Positions 52,310-61,073 of a DNA stretch of 64,000 nt are shown here, in pieces (the first letter of the stretch is position 1; the number at the start of each line of letters is the position of its first letter). The notes under the pieces were generated by a model. The model searched no databases. It was given only the letters and a program-made list of their open reading frames with translations, and was not told the origin of the DNA. The stretch spans positions 248,001 through 312,000 of the forward strand of contig NZ_FOPH01000001.1 in assembly GCF_900113415.1 (NCBI RefSeq), read 5' to 3'. Position numbers and translations under genes: made by a program. This DNA comes from Oribacterium sp. WCC10. Lineage in GTDB: Bacteria > Bacillota > Clostridia > Lachnospirales > Lachnospiraceae.

Positions 52310-53323
52310 TCACAGGTTCTTTATCTTAGCCACATTGCTGTCGTCATGTTCCACTTCTTTTGAATACAGATGGGAAACATAGATCATATCATTGACGCCA
52401 ATGTTCCCTTTCTTAAGCCATTCGGCAAAAAGCATGAAATATATCAGTTTCAGGCTCCTGTGTATGAGACAAAGTTCGTATTCTATATCGCCGTCGATGC
52501 ATGTGTCAATAAGATAGCGGAATATAAAGTATACTGCTGTCTTTGACATCCATGTGTTGAGCAGTGAAGCATTGTCGGTAAAGAAAACATCAAGCTTTTC
52601 AAGCTGTGAAGGATCGTCAGCAAGTGCTCTGTAAACGGATAATTTCCCGGACCACTCGTCATTGATGGAATCCATGGTTTCGAGCAGTGAAACGAGATCT
52701 CTGTAATCTTCCTTTAGAAATGTTCTTTCACTGTCCTTTTCCCCGGGAGTCATCCCCTGGGCTTCAGCTATCATCCCTCTCAGGACTTCCATCTTTTCAT
52801 GGAAAGAAGCCGGAGAATCCTGCATCATCTCTATACACCGGTTTCTGAGTGCCAGAACTTCTATAAGTGTTCCCTGTTCTTCTTCAGATAATGCCTCGCC
52901 AGGGACATCATTCTCTGCTCTTAAGTAATTTATCTTATCGCATTCTGTGTAAAAAATCCTGCCAAGTTCCATACAGCTCAAACTCATGTCCATCTGTTCA
53001 TAATTACCGATGTCCATGAAGTATCTGGGGTACTCTGTACAGGTCTGGCAAAGGCTCTCTTCGCCTATGTTAATGTAAATGTCGCAGAGGTTTTTGTTAT
53101 TAAGGAAGGGACAGCGTCTTTTTTCAGTCAAGGGAAAAAAGCTGTCCCCGTTTTCCTCACATATATGTTTTCTCAATCTGTCGCCGAAAGGACCTTCTAC
53201 GGATTTATAGTATTGAACCGAGTCATCGTCTACGTCTACTTCCCAACCGGCACAGCATGTATCGGGACATTCACCGCCGATGCATCGGAAACGTTCGTAG
53301 TATTCAGGGTATTCTATGATCAT
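52310..53323 (-). CDS. fliB: FliB-like lysine-N-methylase (Cys-cluster protein)
   Basis: Belongs to the flagellin lysine-N-methylase family. The 337 residues carry the N-terminal Cys cluster CIGGECPDTCCAGW (Cys14, 19, 23, 24), followed by CPFLNNKNLCDIY and SLCQTCTEYPR, which probably bind metal or an iron-sulfur centre. FliB methylates surface lysines of flagellin in Salmonella. No flagellar gene lies in this window, so the substrate may be flagellin encoded elsewhere or another protein. It overlaps the dus gene by 4 bases. Confidence 0.82.
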   Translation of the reverse strand: MIIEYPEYYERFRCIGGECPDTCCAGWEVDVDDDSVQYYKSVEGPFGDRLRKHICEENGDSFFPLTEKRRCPFLNNKNLCDIYINIGEESLCQTCTEYPRYFMDIGNYEQMDMSLSCMELGRIFYTECDKINYLRAENDVPGEALSEEEQGTLIEVLALRNRCIEMMQDSPASFHEKMEVLRGMIAEAQGMTPGEKDSERTFLKEDYRDLVSLLETMDSINDEWSGKLSVYRALADDPSQLEKLDVFFTDNASLLNTWMSKTAVYFIFRYLIDTCIDGDIEYELCLIHRSLKLIYFMLFAEWLKKGNIGVNDMIYVSHLYSKEVEHDDSNVAKIKNL

Positions 53324-54315
53324 TGTATCTCCAGTTTGCAGTTTGCCATAAGATTGCGAACTGCGGATTTATATTCGGGTAATGTTTTCGCCTTGTGGAT
53401 TTCCTTCATATACTTTTCTGATCCGGAAAAAGATCTGCTGAGCCAGCTCCAGTACTCCTTGACCTTATACAGAAGATTACGGTCACTGCCCATCTCCGGA
53501 CGATAGTTCTCTATAAGAACTTCATGGAAATGCTTAAGTTCATCAAGTGTGGCACCGGCACCACCGTTTATCTCTCTTAGAAGTGAAGGATTGATGAGAA
53601 GTCCGCGCCCCAGCATGAAAGTATCAATCTCCGGGAATAGCCCGGTAACCTTTTCGAAATCCGCCTTTGTAAATATATCTCCATTATATACAAGATGATG
53701 TTTGCATGACTCAATGAACTCACGAAATACATCATAGTGTATTTCTCCGCGATAAAACTCTTTCTGTACTCTGCTGTGAATGATGACATCATTTAAAGGA
53801 TAACGGTTGTAAACCGGTATGAGATACTCGGCTTCGGTTGCATCATGTATACCGATTCTTGTTTTTACGGAAATATTTACATGGGGTTTATCTACATCTG
53901 CTTTACCGCAAGGATCATATGATATGCCGCGTCGTTCAAGAAACTCAAATGTATTTTCCAGAAATTCATCAAGTCTTTCCGTAGATCTCAGCATGCCTGA
54001 ACCCTTGCCTTTGGCAACCACTGTTCCGGAAGGACATCCGAGATTAAGGTTTACTTCCCTGTAACCAAGTCTGACCATCTCTTCTATGGCCCATACGAAC
54101 ATCTCGGCATTATTTGTTATGATCTGTGGAACAAGCTCCGGAACTTTGTTTAGTTCAGGATCAGTGTCCCGGATTTCTCTTGTTGTAAATGAAAAAGTAT
54201 CGTTGGCCGATAAAAACGGGGTATAGAAACGATCTATCCCCGGAAAACATTGTTGGAAGGCATTACGGAATGGATATCCGGTAATGCCTTCCATAGGTGC
54301 AAAATAAAATCTCAT
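53320..54315 (-). CDS. tRNA-dihydrouridine synthase family protein
   Basis: FMN-dependent TIM-barrel enzyme that reduces uridine in tRNA. The 331 residues begin with the family motif FAPMEGITGYPFR, have the catalytic Cys94 in NLGCPSGTV, and the VKTRIG and HSRVQKEFYRG segments. A 10-residue insert (residues ~130-140) and the sequence as a whole place it outside the main DusB type often found with nusB-like neighbours. Its start shares one base with the patatin stop and its end overlaps fliB by 4 bases. Confidence 0.9.
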   Translation of the reverse strand: MRFYFAPMEGITGYPFRNAFQQCFPGIDRFYTPFLSANDTFSFTTREIRDTDPELNKVPELVPQIITNNAEMFVWAIEEMVRLGYREVNLNLGCPSGTVVAKGKGSGMLRSTERLDEFLENTFEFLERRGISYDPCGKADVDKPHVNISVKTRIGIHDATEAEYLIPVYNRYPLNDVIIHSRVQKEFYRGEIHYDVFREFIESCKHHLVYNGDIFTKADFEKVTGLFPEIDTFMLGRGLLINPSLLREINGGAGATLDELKHFHEVLIENYRPEMGSDRNLLYKVKEYWSWLSRSFSGSEKYMKEIHKAKTLPEYKSAVRNLMANCKLEIQ

Positions 54316-55181
54316 TATGGTTTATTCAAAAAATCTTTTATATCGGAAAGAGCTTCTGTGGCAGTGGATCTGCCGAGCTTATATACCCGTTCCAGTTCAT
54401 CTGTATCATGCTCTGTTCGCTTTATATCAAGTGGTTTGGGCGGACGGATAACGAAGATCTCCCCGCTCTGTTCACGCTTATTGATATAGTCCAACTGAGC
54501 ATTGTACATTATATGACGTTGTTCCATCGCTGTATAGATGGCCGGTTGTTTTTTTAGAAGAAGTTTGGCAGCAGGAAGTCCTTTCATTGCAGGTTTTCTG
54601 TAATCGGAATCCTGAGTCAGAATGACAACATTTCTGTTGTAGCCTATGTGTTCAAAGAACTCAAGGGGGATGGAGTTGGATATACCTCCGTCCAGAAGCT
54701 CATATCCGTCTACATGAACAGGCTTTGATACGAGAGGCATGGAGGCACTTGCTCTCATCCATTCAAGCTCATTATCTCCCCGGTCTTTGATTTCATGATA
54801 TACCGGTTTTCCTGTTTTGACATCTGTTGCCACAAGATAAAACTTCATAGGATTGTCAAGGAAAGTATCCCAGTCAAAGGGGAATATCTCATTGGGGAGT
54901 GTATGGTAACAGAACTCCACATCAAATAGGTCACCTGTTTTTATCAGAGACTCAAAGCTTCCGAATCGTTTGTCATTGGCAAACTGAAGACTGTAGCGTA
55001 TGGTTCTTCCGATCTGTCTGGATTTATAGTTACATCCGAATGTTGCACCGGCGGACACGCCTACCATTCCATCAAAGCTAATATCATTTTCAAGAAATAC
55101 ATCCAGCACTCCTGCTGTGAAAAGGCCGCGCATTGCGCCGCCTTCGCATACTAATCCGGTTTTTTTAGTTTTTTCGTTCAT
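54315..55181 (-). CDS. Patatin-like phospholipase
   Basis: Ser-Asp dyad lipid acyl hydrolase. The 288-residue protein has the oxyanion loop EGGAMRGL (13-20), the nucleophile Ser43 in GVSAG and the partner Asp in LLDGGISNSIP near residue 170, so it should be active. No signal peptide is seen, which suggests a cytoplasmic or membrane-face role. It overlaps the upstream EAL gene by 17 bases and the downstream dus gene by one base, so translation of the three is likely coupled. Confidence 0.9.
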   Translation of the reverse strand: MNEKTKKTGLVCEGGAMRGLFTAGVLDVFLENDISFDGMVGVSAGATFGCNYKSRQIGRTIRYSLQFANDKRFGSFESLIKTGDLFDVEFCYHTLPNEIFPFDWDTFLDNPMKFYLVATDVKTGKPVYHEIKDRGDNELEWMRASASMPLVSKPVHVDGYELLDGGISNSIPLEFFEHIGYNRNVVILTQDSDYRKPAMKGLPAAKLLLKKQPAIYTAMEQRHIMYNAQLDYINKREQSGEIFVIRPPKPLDIKRTEHDTDELERVYKLGRSTATEALSDIKDFLNKP

Positions 55182-57099
55182 TGAATTCCTTTACGTAGTC
55201 TATAAACTGGTCTTCAGGTATGGGCTTTGAAAAGTAATATCCCTGAAGATAATCAACGCCTATCTCTGTCAGGGTATCAACCATCTCTTTGGTTTCGATA
55301 CCTTCGCATATGATTTTGAGATTTTGATCCTTGAACATCTTTACTATACTTCGGAGCATGTAGTTTGAGCCGTCGAAATATGCCCATACCAGACTCTTGT
55401 CTATCTTGATGGTACTGAGAGGCAGCTGAAGTATCATGGTAAGATTTGAAAAGCCCGTTCCGTAATCATCAAGTGAAAAGCGGACTCCCAAATTGTGGAG
55501 AGTTTTCATCTGTTTTTTCAGAATCGCTATATCATAGGTTGCGGTTTCGGTTATTTCCAGATTGACTTTTGAAAGATCCACCCTGTTATCAAAAGCAAGA
55601 TCGATGAACTGCTCCGCAAGATTTGGCGTAGTGCACTGCACCGGAGAAAGGTTGATCTCCAGATACTCAAGTTCCTTGAAAAGCTCCTTGTGATTTTTCA
55701 TAAAGCGCAGAGTTTTCACGTAGATCTGTTGTCCCAATTGAATGATGGAACCATCCTGTTCCGCTTTTACGATGAACTCATCCGGAGGAATGCTGCCGAG
55801 CTTGTCATCAAAGAGTCTGGCAAGTGCTTCAGCCGAAATGATCTTTTTCTTTTTTGTATCATAAATTGGCTGATAGTATACCTCAAATGAATCATATTCC
55901 AGTGCCTTCTGGATAGCTTTATGTACGTCATTGTCTCTTGTCTGGGCCTTGAACATATCAGCTTCTATGACGTCATACTGGTTTTTGCTCATGGAAGCAG
56001 CAGAATTCAATGAATTGCGCACAACAGCCAGCAGATTGTGGGAATTGTCGCTGGCAAGTTCTTTGGGAAGATATGAAAAACTGATATCCAGCTGGATATC
56101 GCCTACTGCAGTGGTCCATGGTCGCTCGAAGCGGGAACTTATGGTTTCCATAAATGCTCCGGTGTTCATATCTCCACGTTTTATAATAGAAAAAATGCCG
56201 TCATCAAGATAAAAAATGACAACCCTGTCCAGAGAAGATTTGAAATTGGATTTCAGCATCATAGCAATCTGTCTCAACAGACTGTTGATGGTCATATCGC
56301 CGTAAGCATTGACAAGGGTCTGATAATGATGTACACGGAAGTTTAATATAGAGAAATTATGGTAGGAGTCCGCATATTCCGTTGTGAAATCGATAAATGC
56401 TCTGTAATTAAAACATGAAGCCTTGCCGCTGATGTAGTATTCCGGATTCTGCATCGACATATAAATGATCAGAAGTCCGAAAGCAACGAAATAGTTAATC
56501 AAAAGTGTTCCCGGAAAAACAGAGACCTGAAGAAATGCTCCCAATACTATCAGCGCATAAGAACCTAAAACCGCAAGCATCTGAGAGGTCACTATATCAT
56601 GATGGAAATATGACAGATATACTGCTGAAAAAATGATATAGCAGTACATATAGGGAACAAGTATGTAGTAGTATGCCCATTGTCTTGTGTATCCATTTAC
56701 GGAATCAAGAGTGAACAGTATATGGGTGAAAGGTGTGGATATGACGATTCCACACATTACCAGCATGGGAATCGATACCAGTACCTGTCTGACAGGCGAT
56801 TTAAAGAAAGAATGTCTTGAGATGGACATAGTGTAGTTGAAAAACAGATAATACTCTATGGTCAGCATCAGAAAAAAGACAATATTAACCAGATAGAGAA
56901 ACCATACCGGATACACTTCGTAATAAGCAGTTGTTATGGATGCTGCTATATTGATCAGAATAAGTGAAATATGACTTGATATGGTCATATAAAAGTACCG
57001 GTTTCTCCTGAGTGGCAGATAGTTCCTGGGTAGATACGACAAGAGCAACAGTATGGACAGCCCAAGTGCTGTGATTTCAAAATTAAGATTCGATTTCAT
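55165..57099 (-). CDS. Membrane c-di-GMP phosphodiesterase (7 TM, degenerate GGDEF, EAL)
   Basis: The 644-residue protein has seven N-terminal membrane helices (about residues 5-217), a degenerate GGDEF domain (~235-375) in which the active-site loop reads YLDDGIF, and a C-terminal EAL domain (~395-640). The EAL domain keeps the catalytic pattern: EAL in SAEALAR, EINLSP, EITET, DDYGTGFSNL, KIDKS, CEGIE and LQGYYFSKP. It should hydrolyse c-di-GMP, with the membrane part or dead GGDEF as sensor. It is the first overlapping gene of the patatin-dus-fliB-lipoprotein-RsmH run and follows an L,D-transpeptidase gene by 38 bases. Confidence 0.92.
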   Translation of the reverse strand: MKSNLNFEITALGLSILLLLSYLPRNYLPLRRNRYFYMTISSHISLILINIAASITTAYYEVYPVWFLYLVNIVFFLMLTIEYYLFFNYTMSISRHSFFKSPVRQVLVSIPMLVMCGIVISTPFTHILFTLDSVNGYTRQWAYYYILVPYMYCYIIFSAVYLSYFHHDIVTSQMLAVLGSYALIVLGAFLQVSVFPGTLLINYFVAFGLLIIYMSMQNPEYYISGKASCFNYRAFIDFTTEYADSYHNFSILNFRVHHYQTLVNAYGDMTINSLLRQIAMMLKSNFKSSLDRVVIFYLDDGIFSIIKRGDMNTGAFMETISSRFERPWTTAVGDIQLDISFSYLPKELASDNSHNLLAVVRNSLNSAASMSKNQYDVIEADMFKAQTRDNDVHKAIQKALEYDSFEVYYQPIYDTKKKKIISAEALARLFDDKLGSIPPDEFIVKAEQDGSIIQLGQQIYVKTLRFMKNHKELFKELEYLEINLSPVQCTTPNLAEQFIDLAFDNRVDLSKVNLEITETATYDIAILKKQMKTLHNLGVRFSLDDYGTGFSNLTMILQLPLSTIKIDKSLVWAYFDGSNYMLRSIVKMFKDQNLKIICEGIETKEMVDTLTEIGVDYLQGYYFSKPIPEDQFIDYVKEFNERKN

Positions 57100-57137
57100 C
57101 TACCGTATCCTTCCTGAAATTATCTTTCCTTAGTAAA

Positions 57138-57947
57138 TCAGAAATTTGATATGTAGCTTTCATCAGGTACGATCATGATGTAGCAGCCGTTATGGCATCT
57201 TGAAAGAAGTTCGATCATATCAGATTCAACTACAGAAACACAACCTGCGGATCCCCAGGACTCCGGATTCTTGCAATGAAGGAAGATGGCAGAACCGCGC
57301 TTATATACAGTTGGATTGATATTAAAACCTATAGCCATTGCATATTTATAGCAGATGTTATATTCGATGAGGTGTTCGCCTCCTACAGGTGTTGAACTCT
57401 CCACCCATGTATTGTAGGTGCTCTTTTCTCCGGACCAGTAGGAATTGGCTGTTATCTCGCGCCATGTCATGGCAGTTCCCGGATTGGAACCAAAGCCAAA
57501 GGCGTGGAGTATAGGGAATGATCCGATAGGTGTTGTTTCATCGCCCTCTCTTCTCTCGTTGAAAGGCTTCAGACCTTTTCTTCCGTAGCCGCAGTAAACG
57601 TCCATATCCTTCTTCCAGTTTCCGTCAGTTTGTCTGTTCCAAAGGGTCAGATTATGATCGTTCACCAATATGATCTGGTCTGTAAGCTGAGCTGTCATGG
57701 TGTTTTTTAACTTATCGGAGACGGAATCAACAGTGGTTGAAGCATTACCGGAAGTGGCAGCTACGGTGGATTCTGCAGGTATCAGCGCATCATTTGATGA
57801 GTTGACAGAAGTACCTGAACCTTCTACAGATGCTGTTGCCCCGGAAGTACCTGTAGGACCGAACTCTGCAAATGCAGAAAACGCGGTACAGATACTAAGT
57901 GCCATTGTTAATGAAACTGCAAGTAAACGATGTTTGAATTTATTCAT
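57138..57947 (-). CDS. Secreted L,D-transpeptidase family protein (SAGC type)
   Basis: The 269-residue precursor has a signal peptide (hydrophobic ~8-26, cleavage after AFA), a Ser/Thr/Ala linker to about residue 75 and a YkuD-like domain. The catalytic segment is FLHCKNPESWGSAGCVSV: the His and the Cys of SAGC are present, with Ala in place of the common His of SHGC. Such enzymes cross-link or modify peptidoglycan or release lipids from it. It is followed 38 bases later by the EAL gene, and a MITE separates it from a second L,D-transpeptidase gene. Confidence 0.85.
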   Translation of the reverse strand: MNKFKHRLLAVSLTMALSICTAFSAFAEFGPTGTSGATASVEGSGTSVNSSNDALIPAESTVAATSGNASTTVDSVSDKLKNTMTAQLTDQIILVNDHNLTLWNRQTDGNWKKDMDVYCGYGRKGLKPFNERREGDETTPIGSFPILHAFGFGSNPGTAMTWREITANSYWSGEKSTYNTWVESSTPVGGEHLIEYNICYKYAMAIGFNINPTVYKRGSAIFLHCKNPESWGSAGCVSVVESDMIELLSRCHNGCYIMIVPDESYISNF

Positions 57948-57974
57948 GGTATTCCTTTCGAGTTAACACATTAT

Positions 57975-58240
57975 GATGCGAGTGTCAAAAGTATTGCCAC
58001 TCACTGATTAGCGCCAACGCACACATTCGTGTGCAATGAGCAGGAATCCTTACAGATTCCTTTGAATCGCTCAAAGTTGCGTGGCTCCTTCGATTAAAAA
58101 TCGTAGGCAGATGTGCTGCTGAACACTCAAACCTGGGTCCTTTTGCTATGCAAAACGACTACGTTATTCGTGTTCGGGCGGGTCATAAAGGCTCAAATCA
58201 ACGTGCAAGCACGTGATTTGGTACTTTTGACCCTTACATC
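57975..58240 (+). mobile_element. MITE-like element with terminal inverted repeats and target duplication
   Basis: The 266-bp element is bounded by GATGCGAGTGTCAAAAGTA (57975-57993) and its inverted partner TACTTTTGACCCTTACATC (58222-58240), matching at 16 of 19 positions. ACATTAT occurs directly outside both ends (57968-57974 and 58241-58247), as a target-site duplication. Inside are hairpins GCACAC/GTGTGC, GGAATC/GATTCC, CGATT/AATCG and ACGTGC/GCACGT. No transposase frame is present, so it would move only with an enzyme supplied elsewhere. Confidence 0.85.
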
Positions 58241-58258
58241 ACATTATATGTCCTGATA

Positions 58259-59626
58259 TCAGTAGTAAATAATTACAGGCATACCTGCTTCTACCAGCCC
58301 GTAAAGCTCCTTGGCCTTCGGAATAGGCATATTGACGCAGCCGTGTGAACCGCTGTATCTGTAGATATTGCCGCCGAAGGAACCTCTCCAGGATGCATCA
58401 TGGAAACCGCAACCGTTATAGAAAGGCATCCAGTAGGTAACGGGTGATGCGTAGTTTGCACCACGGAGGACTACATTTTTGGCCTTATACATGATGCTGA
58501 AAAGGCCGGTTGGAGTACCTCGTCCCAAACTTGTATTTCCTGTTACACAGTCTGATGTAAATACGACCTGTCCGTCCTGAACAAAGTAAACAGTCTGGTT
58601 TGACATATCAACTTCGATGTATGTGGTTCCGTATTCCTGAGCTGATCTTTCTTTTCCGGTTGTTGTGTATACAGGCTCTCGTTCTACAGTTGTACCGGAA
58701 AGTATGTCTGCTTCAAGCTGTTCAGCTTCTTTTTTCTTTGAGATGTTGTAGCCGTAAGGACCTTTGACATTGATCATTCGTCCGGAAACGGTTTTGAAGC
58801 TTCTTGTGGTGTAGGCTGTATCCGTTGAGGATTTAAGCCTGCTGACATATTCTTCTACTGACTTTTTGTCCAGAGTAACAGTGCCGTCCTCTTCAGTGAT
58901 GAGCCACGGATAATATGTATCCGAGTTTAATGTTATCTTCTGATTTCCGAAATCATAGGTTATGGAAGCGGAAAGTGCGTCGTTAAGGGATACGGCCTCA
59001 CTGTTGAGGGAAGTATCGTCACGGCGGACGGAAGCCTTGAGATAACAATCGGAAGATGTAAGGTCAATATAATGAGTTCCCTCAGATATGGCATCCTTTA
59101 TAACCTGAGATACCTTTCCTGCGTCCGGAGTATCTCCGTCTACCTCTTCCGCAATGGCGTATCCGACTCCCGGAATATAGTTCGTGAGATAAGCGTCTTC
59201 AGGAACAACAGTTGAACCTGCCTGTGGCAGTATGGTGTTGTTGATGATATCCATAAGCTTGTCTTCATCATATGAAACAGAAGCCGGTGCAATGAAATAA
59301 GTACCCGGATTCAGCATATAGTACGGATATATAAGCGGATTCTGCACACGTATATCTGATGTCTGATAGTCGGCGCTGAGATCAATGTCTGTACCGTTTA
59401 TGACAGTGTCATTTCCGTGTATGTCACGAACTGTCAGTGAATAATTCTCCTGTTCCAATGCTGATAAACGCTGATTCAGTTCTTCTCTGGGAATCATGGA
59501 AAAATCTGCTCCATTGATGATGGTTCCCGGCATCATCTTATTCATCATAAAAGCCGTGCTGGCCAGATAGCCGGCAGTAAGTCCCGCTGTAACCCCCAAT
59601 ATTATCGCGATGCCTTTGCTTTTCAC
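58259..59626 (-). CDS. Membrane-anchored L,D-transpeptidase (PG_binding_4 plus YkuD)
   Basis: The 455-residue protein has an N-terminal anchor helix (~5-25), a putative peptidoglycan-binding region (~60-300) and a C-terminal YkuD catalytic domain with GCGFHDASW... and the active-site SGSHGCVNM. It should form 3-3 peptidoglycan cross-links, which are common in Clostridia. The start is a GTG at 59626 with GAGGGGG 9 bases upstream. It is transcribed after truA and before the MITE and the other L,D-transpeptidase. Confidence 0.92.
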   Translation of the reverse strand: MKSKGIAIILGVTAGLTAGYLASTAFMMNKMMPGTIINGADFSMIPREELNQRLSALEQENYSLTVRDIHGNDTVINGTDIDLSADYQTSDIRVQNPLIYPYYMLNPGTYFIAPASVSYDEDKLMDIINNTILPQAGSTVVPEDAYLTNYIPGVGYAIAEEVDGDTPDAGKVSQVIKDAISEGTHYIDLTSSDCYLKASVRRDDTSLNSEAVSLNDALSASITYDFGNQKITLNSDTYYPWLITEEDGTVTLDKKSVEEYVSRLKSSTDTAYTTRSFKTVSGRMINVKGPYGYNISKKKEAEQLEADILSGTTVEREPVYTTTGKERSAQEYGTTYIEVDMSNQTVYFVQDGQVVFTSDCVTGNTSLGRGTPTGLFSIMYKAKNVVLRGANYASPVTYWMPFYNGCGFHDASWRGSFGGNIYRYSGSHGCVNMPIPKAKELYGLVEAGMPVIIYY

Positions 59627-59701
59627 TACTAATTGCCCCCTCGTGCGTAAATATTATGTATACTGCATGTGATAATGAAAAATCATCACATGACTGATAA
59701 A

Positions 59702-60478
59702 TCAGTCGTAGTCGACCTTCATCAGACATAAGCCCTGGGCTTCAGCGGTATATCCCGCGGTCTGTCTGTTCTTACTCTCTATAGTATCCTTTACGGATTC
59801 AGGAGTGCGTTTACCGAAACCCACCTCCAAAAGTGTACCGGTCATGATGCGCACCTGATTCTGAAGAAAACCGGTACCGTGATAATAAAATCTTATGTAT
59901 GGACCGTTTTCCGATATTTCTATGTTGTCAATATTGCGGACTGTGGACTTCTTCATGTGCGAGTTGCCACAGAAACATTTGAAATCATGTTCTCCGATGA
60001 TATACTGAGCGGCTTTTCGCATTGCTTCCGTATCCGGATGCTGTTCAAGAACCGTCAGGTATTTTCTTTCAAATACAGGCTTCTGATCACTGTACCAACA
60101 GCTGTATCTGTAGGTCTTTCCTGTTGCCTTGAAGCGACTGTGGAACTTATCTCCGCAAAGCTTAAGTTCGTTAATGCTTATGTCGTCAGGCAGGTACCTG
60201 TTCATATAATCACGAATTTCTTCTTCTGTTTTGTCAGTGTCCAGTATGACATTGGCAGTCATTGCTCTGGCATGGACTCCGGCATCAGTACGCCCTGCGC
60301 CGATGACGGTGACAGGGAAGGAGGCAAAATCCTTCGCTGTATAGGAACTTCCATATATCATGCGGGTCAATACCTGTTCAAGCTTGCCTTGAATGGTTAG
60401 CTCCGTGTTAGGCTGATGTTCCCAACCAAAGTAGCGGGATCCATCATAGCTTAAAATCATTTTATAGTTGTGTTTCAT
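59702..60478 (-). CDS. truA: tRNA pseudouridine synthase TruA
   Basis: Makes pseudouridine at positions 38-40 of the tRNA anticodon arm. The 258-residue product begins YKMILSYDGSRYFGWEHQPN, has the catalytic Asp in AGRTDAGVHA near residue 60 and the C-terminal GTGFLQNQVRIMTGTLLEVG. It follows the acylphosphatase gene by 9 bases. Confidence 0.95.
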   Translation of the reverse strand: MKHNYKMILSYDGSRYFGWEHQPNTELTIQGKLEQVLTRMIYGSSYTAKDFASFPVTVIGAGRTDAGVHARAMTANVILDTDKTEEEIRDYMNRYLPDDISINELKLCGDKFHSRFKATGKTYRYSCWYSDQKPVFERKYLTVLEQHPDTEAMRKAAQYIIGEHDFKCFCGNSHMKKSTVRNIDNIEISENGPYIRFYYHGTGFLQNQVRIMTGTLLEVGFGKRTPESVKDTIESKNRQTAGYTAEAQGLCLMKVDYD

Positions 60479-60487
60479 TGTTTCCTT

Positions 60488-60901
60488 TCAACCTCTGATG
60501 CGAAAACTTTTTTCATCCGGATCAATATCTAAAGTATCAGACTCTATGTGATCAATCCGTATCCAGCGATGATTGTTAAGTCTTTGTAGAAATTCGTCTA
60601 TGGATGCATTATCACCCTGAACCTCACAGGATACAGTCCCGTCATATTCATTACGGACCCATCCTGTAAGCCGGAGTGATTCTGCAAAATGATATGAGGT
60701 GTATCTGAAACCGACTCCCTGTACCGAGCCGTGAAAGATAAAATGTTTACGTATCATTGTTTTTCGCGCTGTGACTTCGGGAGAATCTGATCTGTATTGA
60801 GAATCTCCTTTATTTACGGAACTGCTGTCCGGACCTATGCCGGATTTTTCGGATGTGATATCAAATTGTTCTGAATATTTTTTCAAAAAATCAAACAACA
60901 T
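60488..60901 (-). CDS. acyP: Acylphosphatase with N-terminal extension
   Basis: Hydrolyses acyl-phosphates. The C-terminal 90 residues are a complete acylphosphatase domain: HFIFHGSVQGVGFRYTSY with the phosphate-binding loop Arg, GWVRNEYDGTVSCEVQG with the catalytic Asn. Ahead of it are about 48 residues rich in Ser, Asp and Glu that are not family sequence. The start at 60901 is chosen because GAGG precedes it; the ATG at 60757 would give a normal 89-residue enzyme but lacks a site. It is probably co-transcribed with truA. Confidence 0.82.
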   Translation of the reverse strand: MLFDFLKKYSEQFDITSEKSGIGPDSSSVNKGDSQYRSDSPEVTARKTMIRKHFIFHGSVQGVGFRYTSYHFAESLRLTGWVRNEYDGTVSCEVQGDNASIDEFLQRLNNHRWIRIDHIESDTLDIDPDEKSFRIRG

Positions 60902-61019
60902 ACATTGGAACCTCATTCCGCAGCGCACACTTTTCATCAAAACAATTGTACCATAAATTAAATTACAAAAAACTATAGAACATCTTTAAATTTAAGGACA
61001 TACTGTTTTTTTCATAAAA

Positions 61020-61050
61020 AAAGACTTCGGAGACATGCTCCGAAGTCTTT
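61020..61050 (-). terminator. Intrinsic terminator after tsf
   Basis: AAAGACTTCGGAG and CTCCGAAGTCTTT form a perfect 13-bp stem followed on the minus strand by TTTT, 24 bases after the tsf stop. Confidence 0.95.
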
Positions 61051-61073
61051 ATAAATGCTTTTTAAAGAATGGA

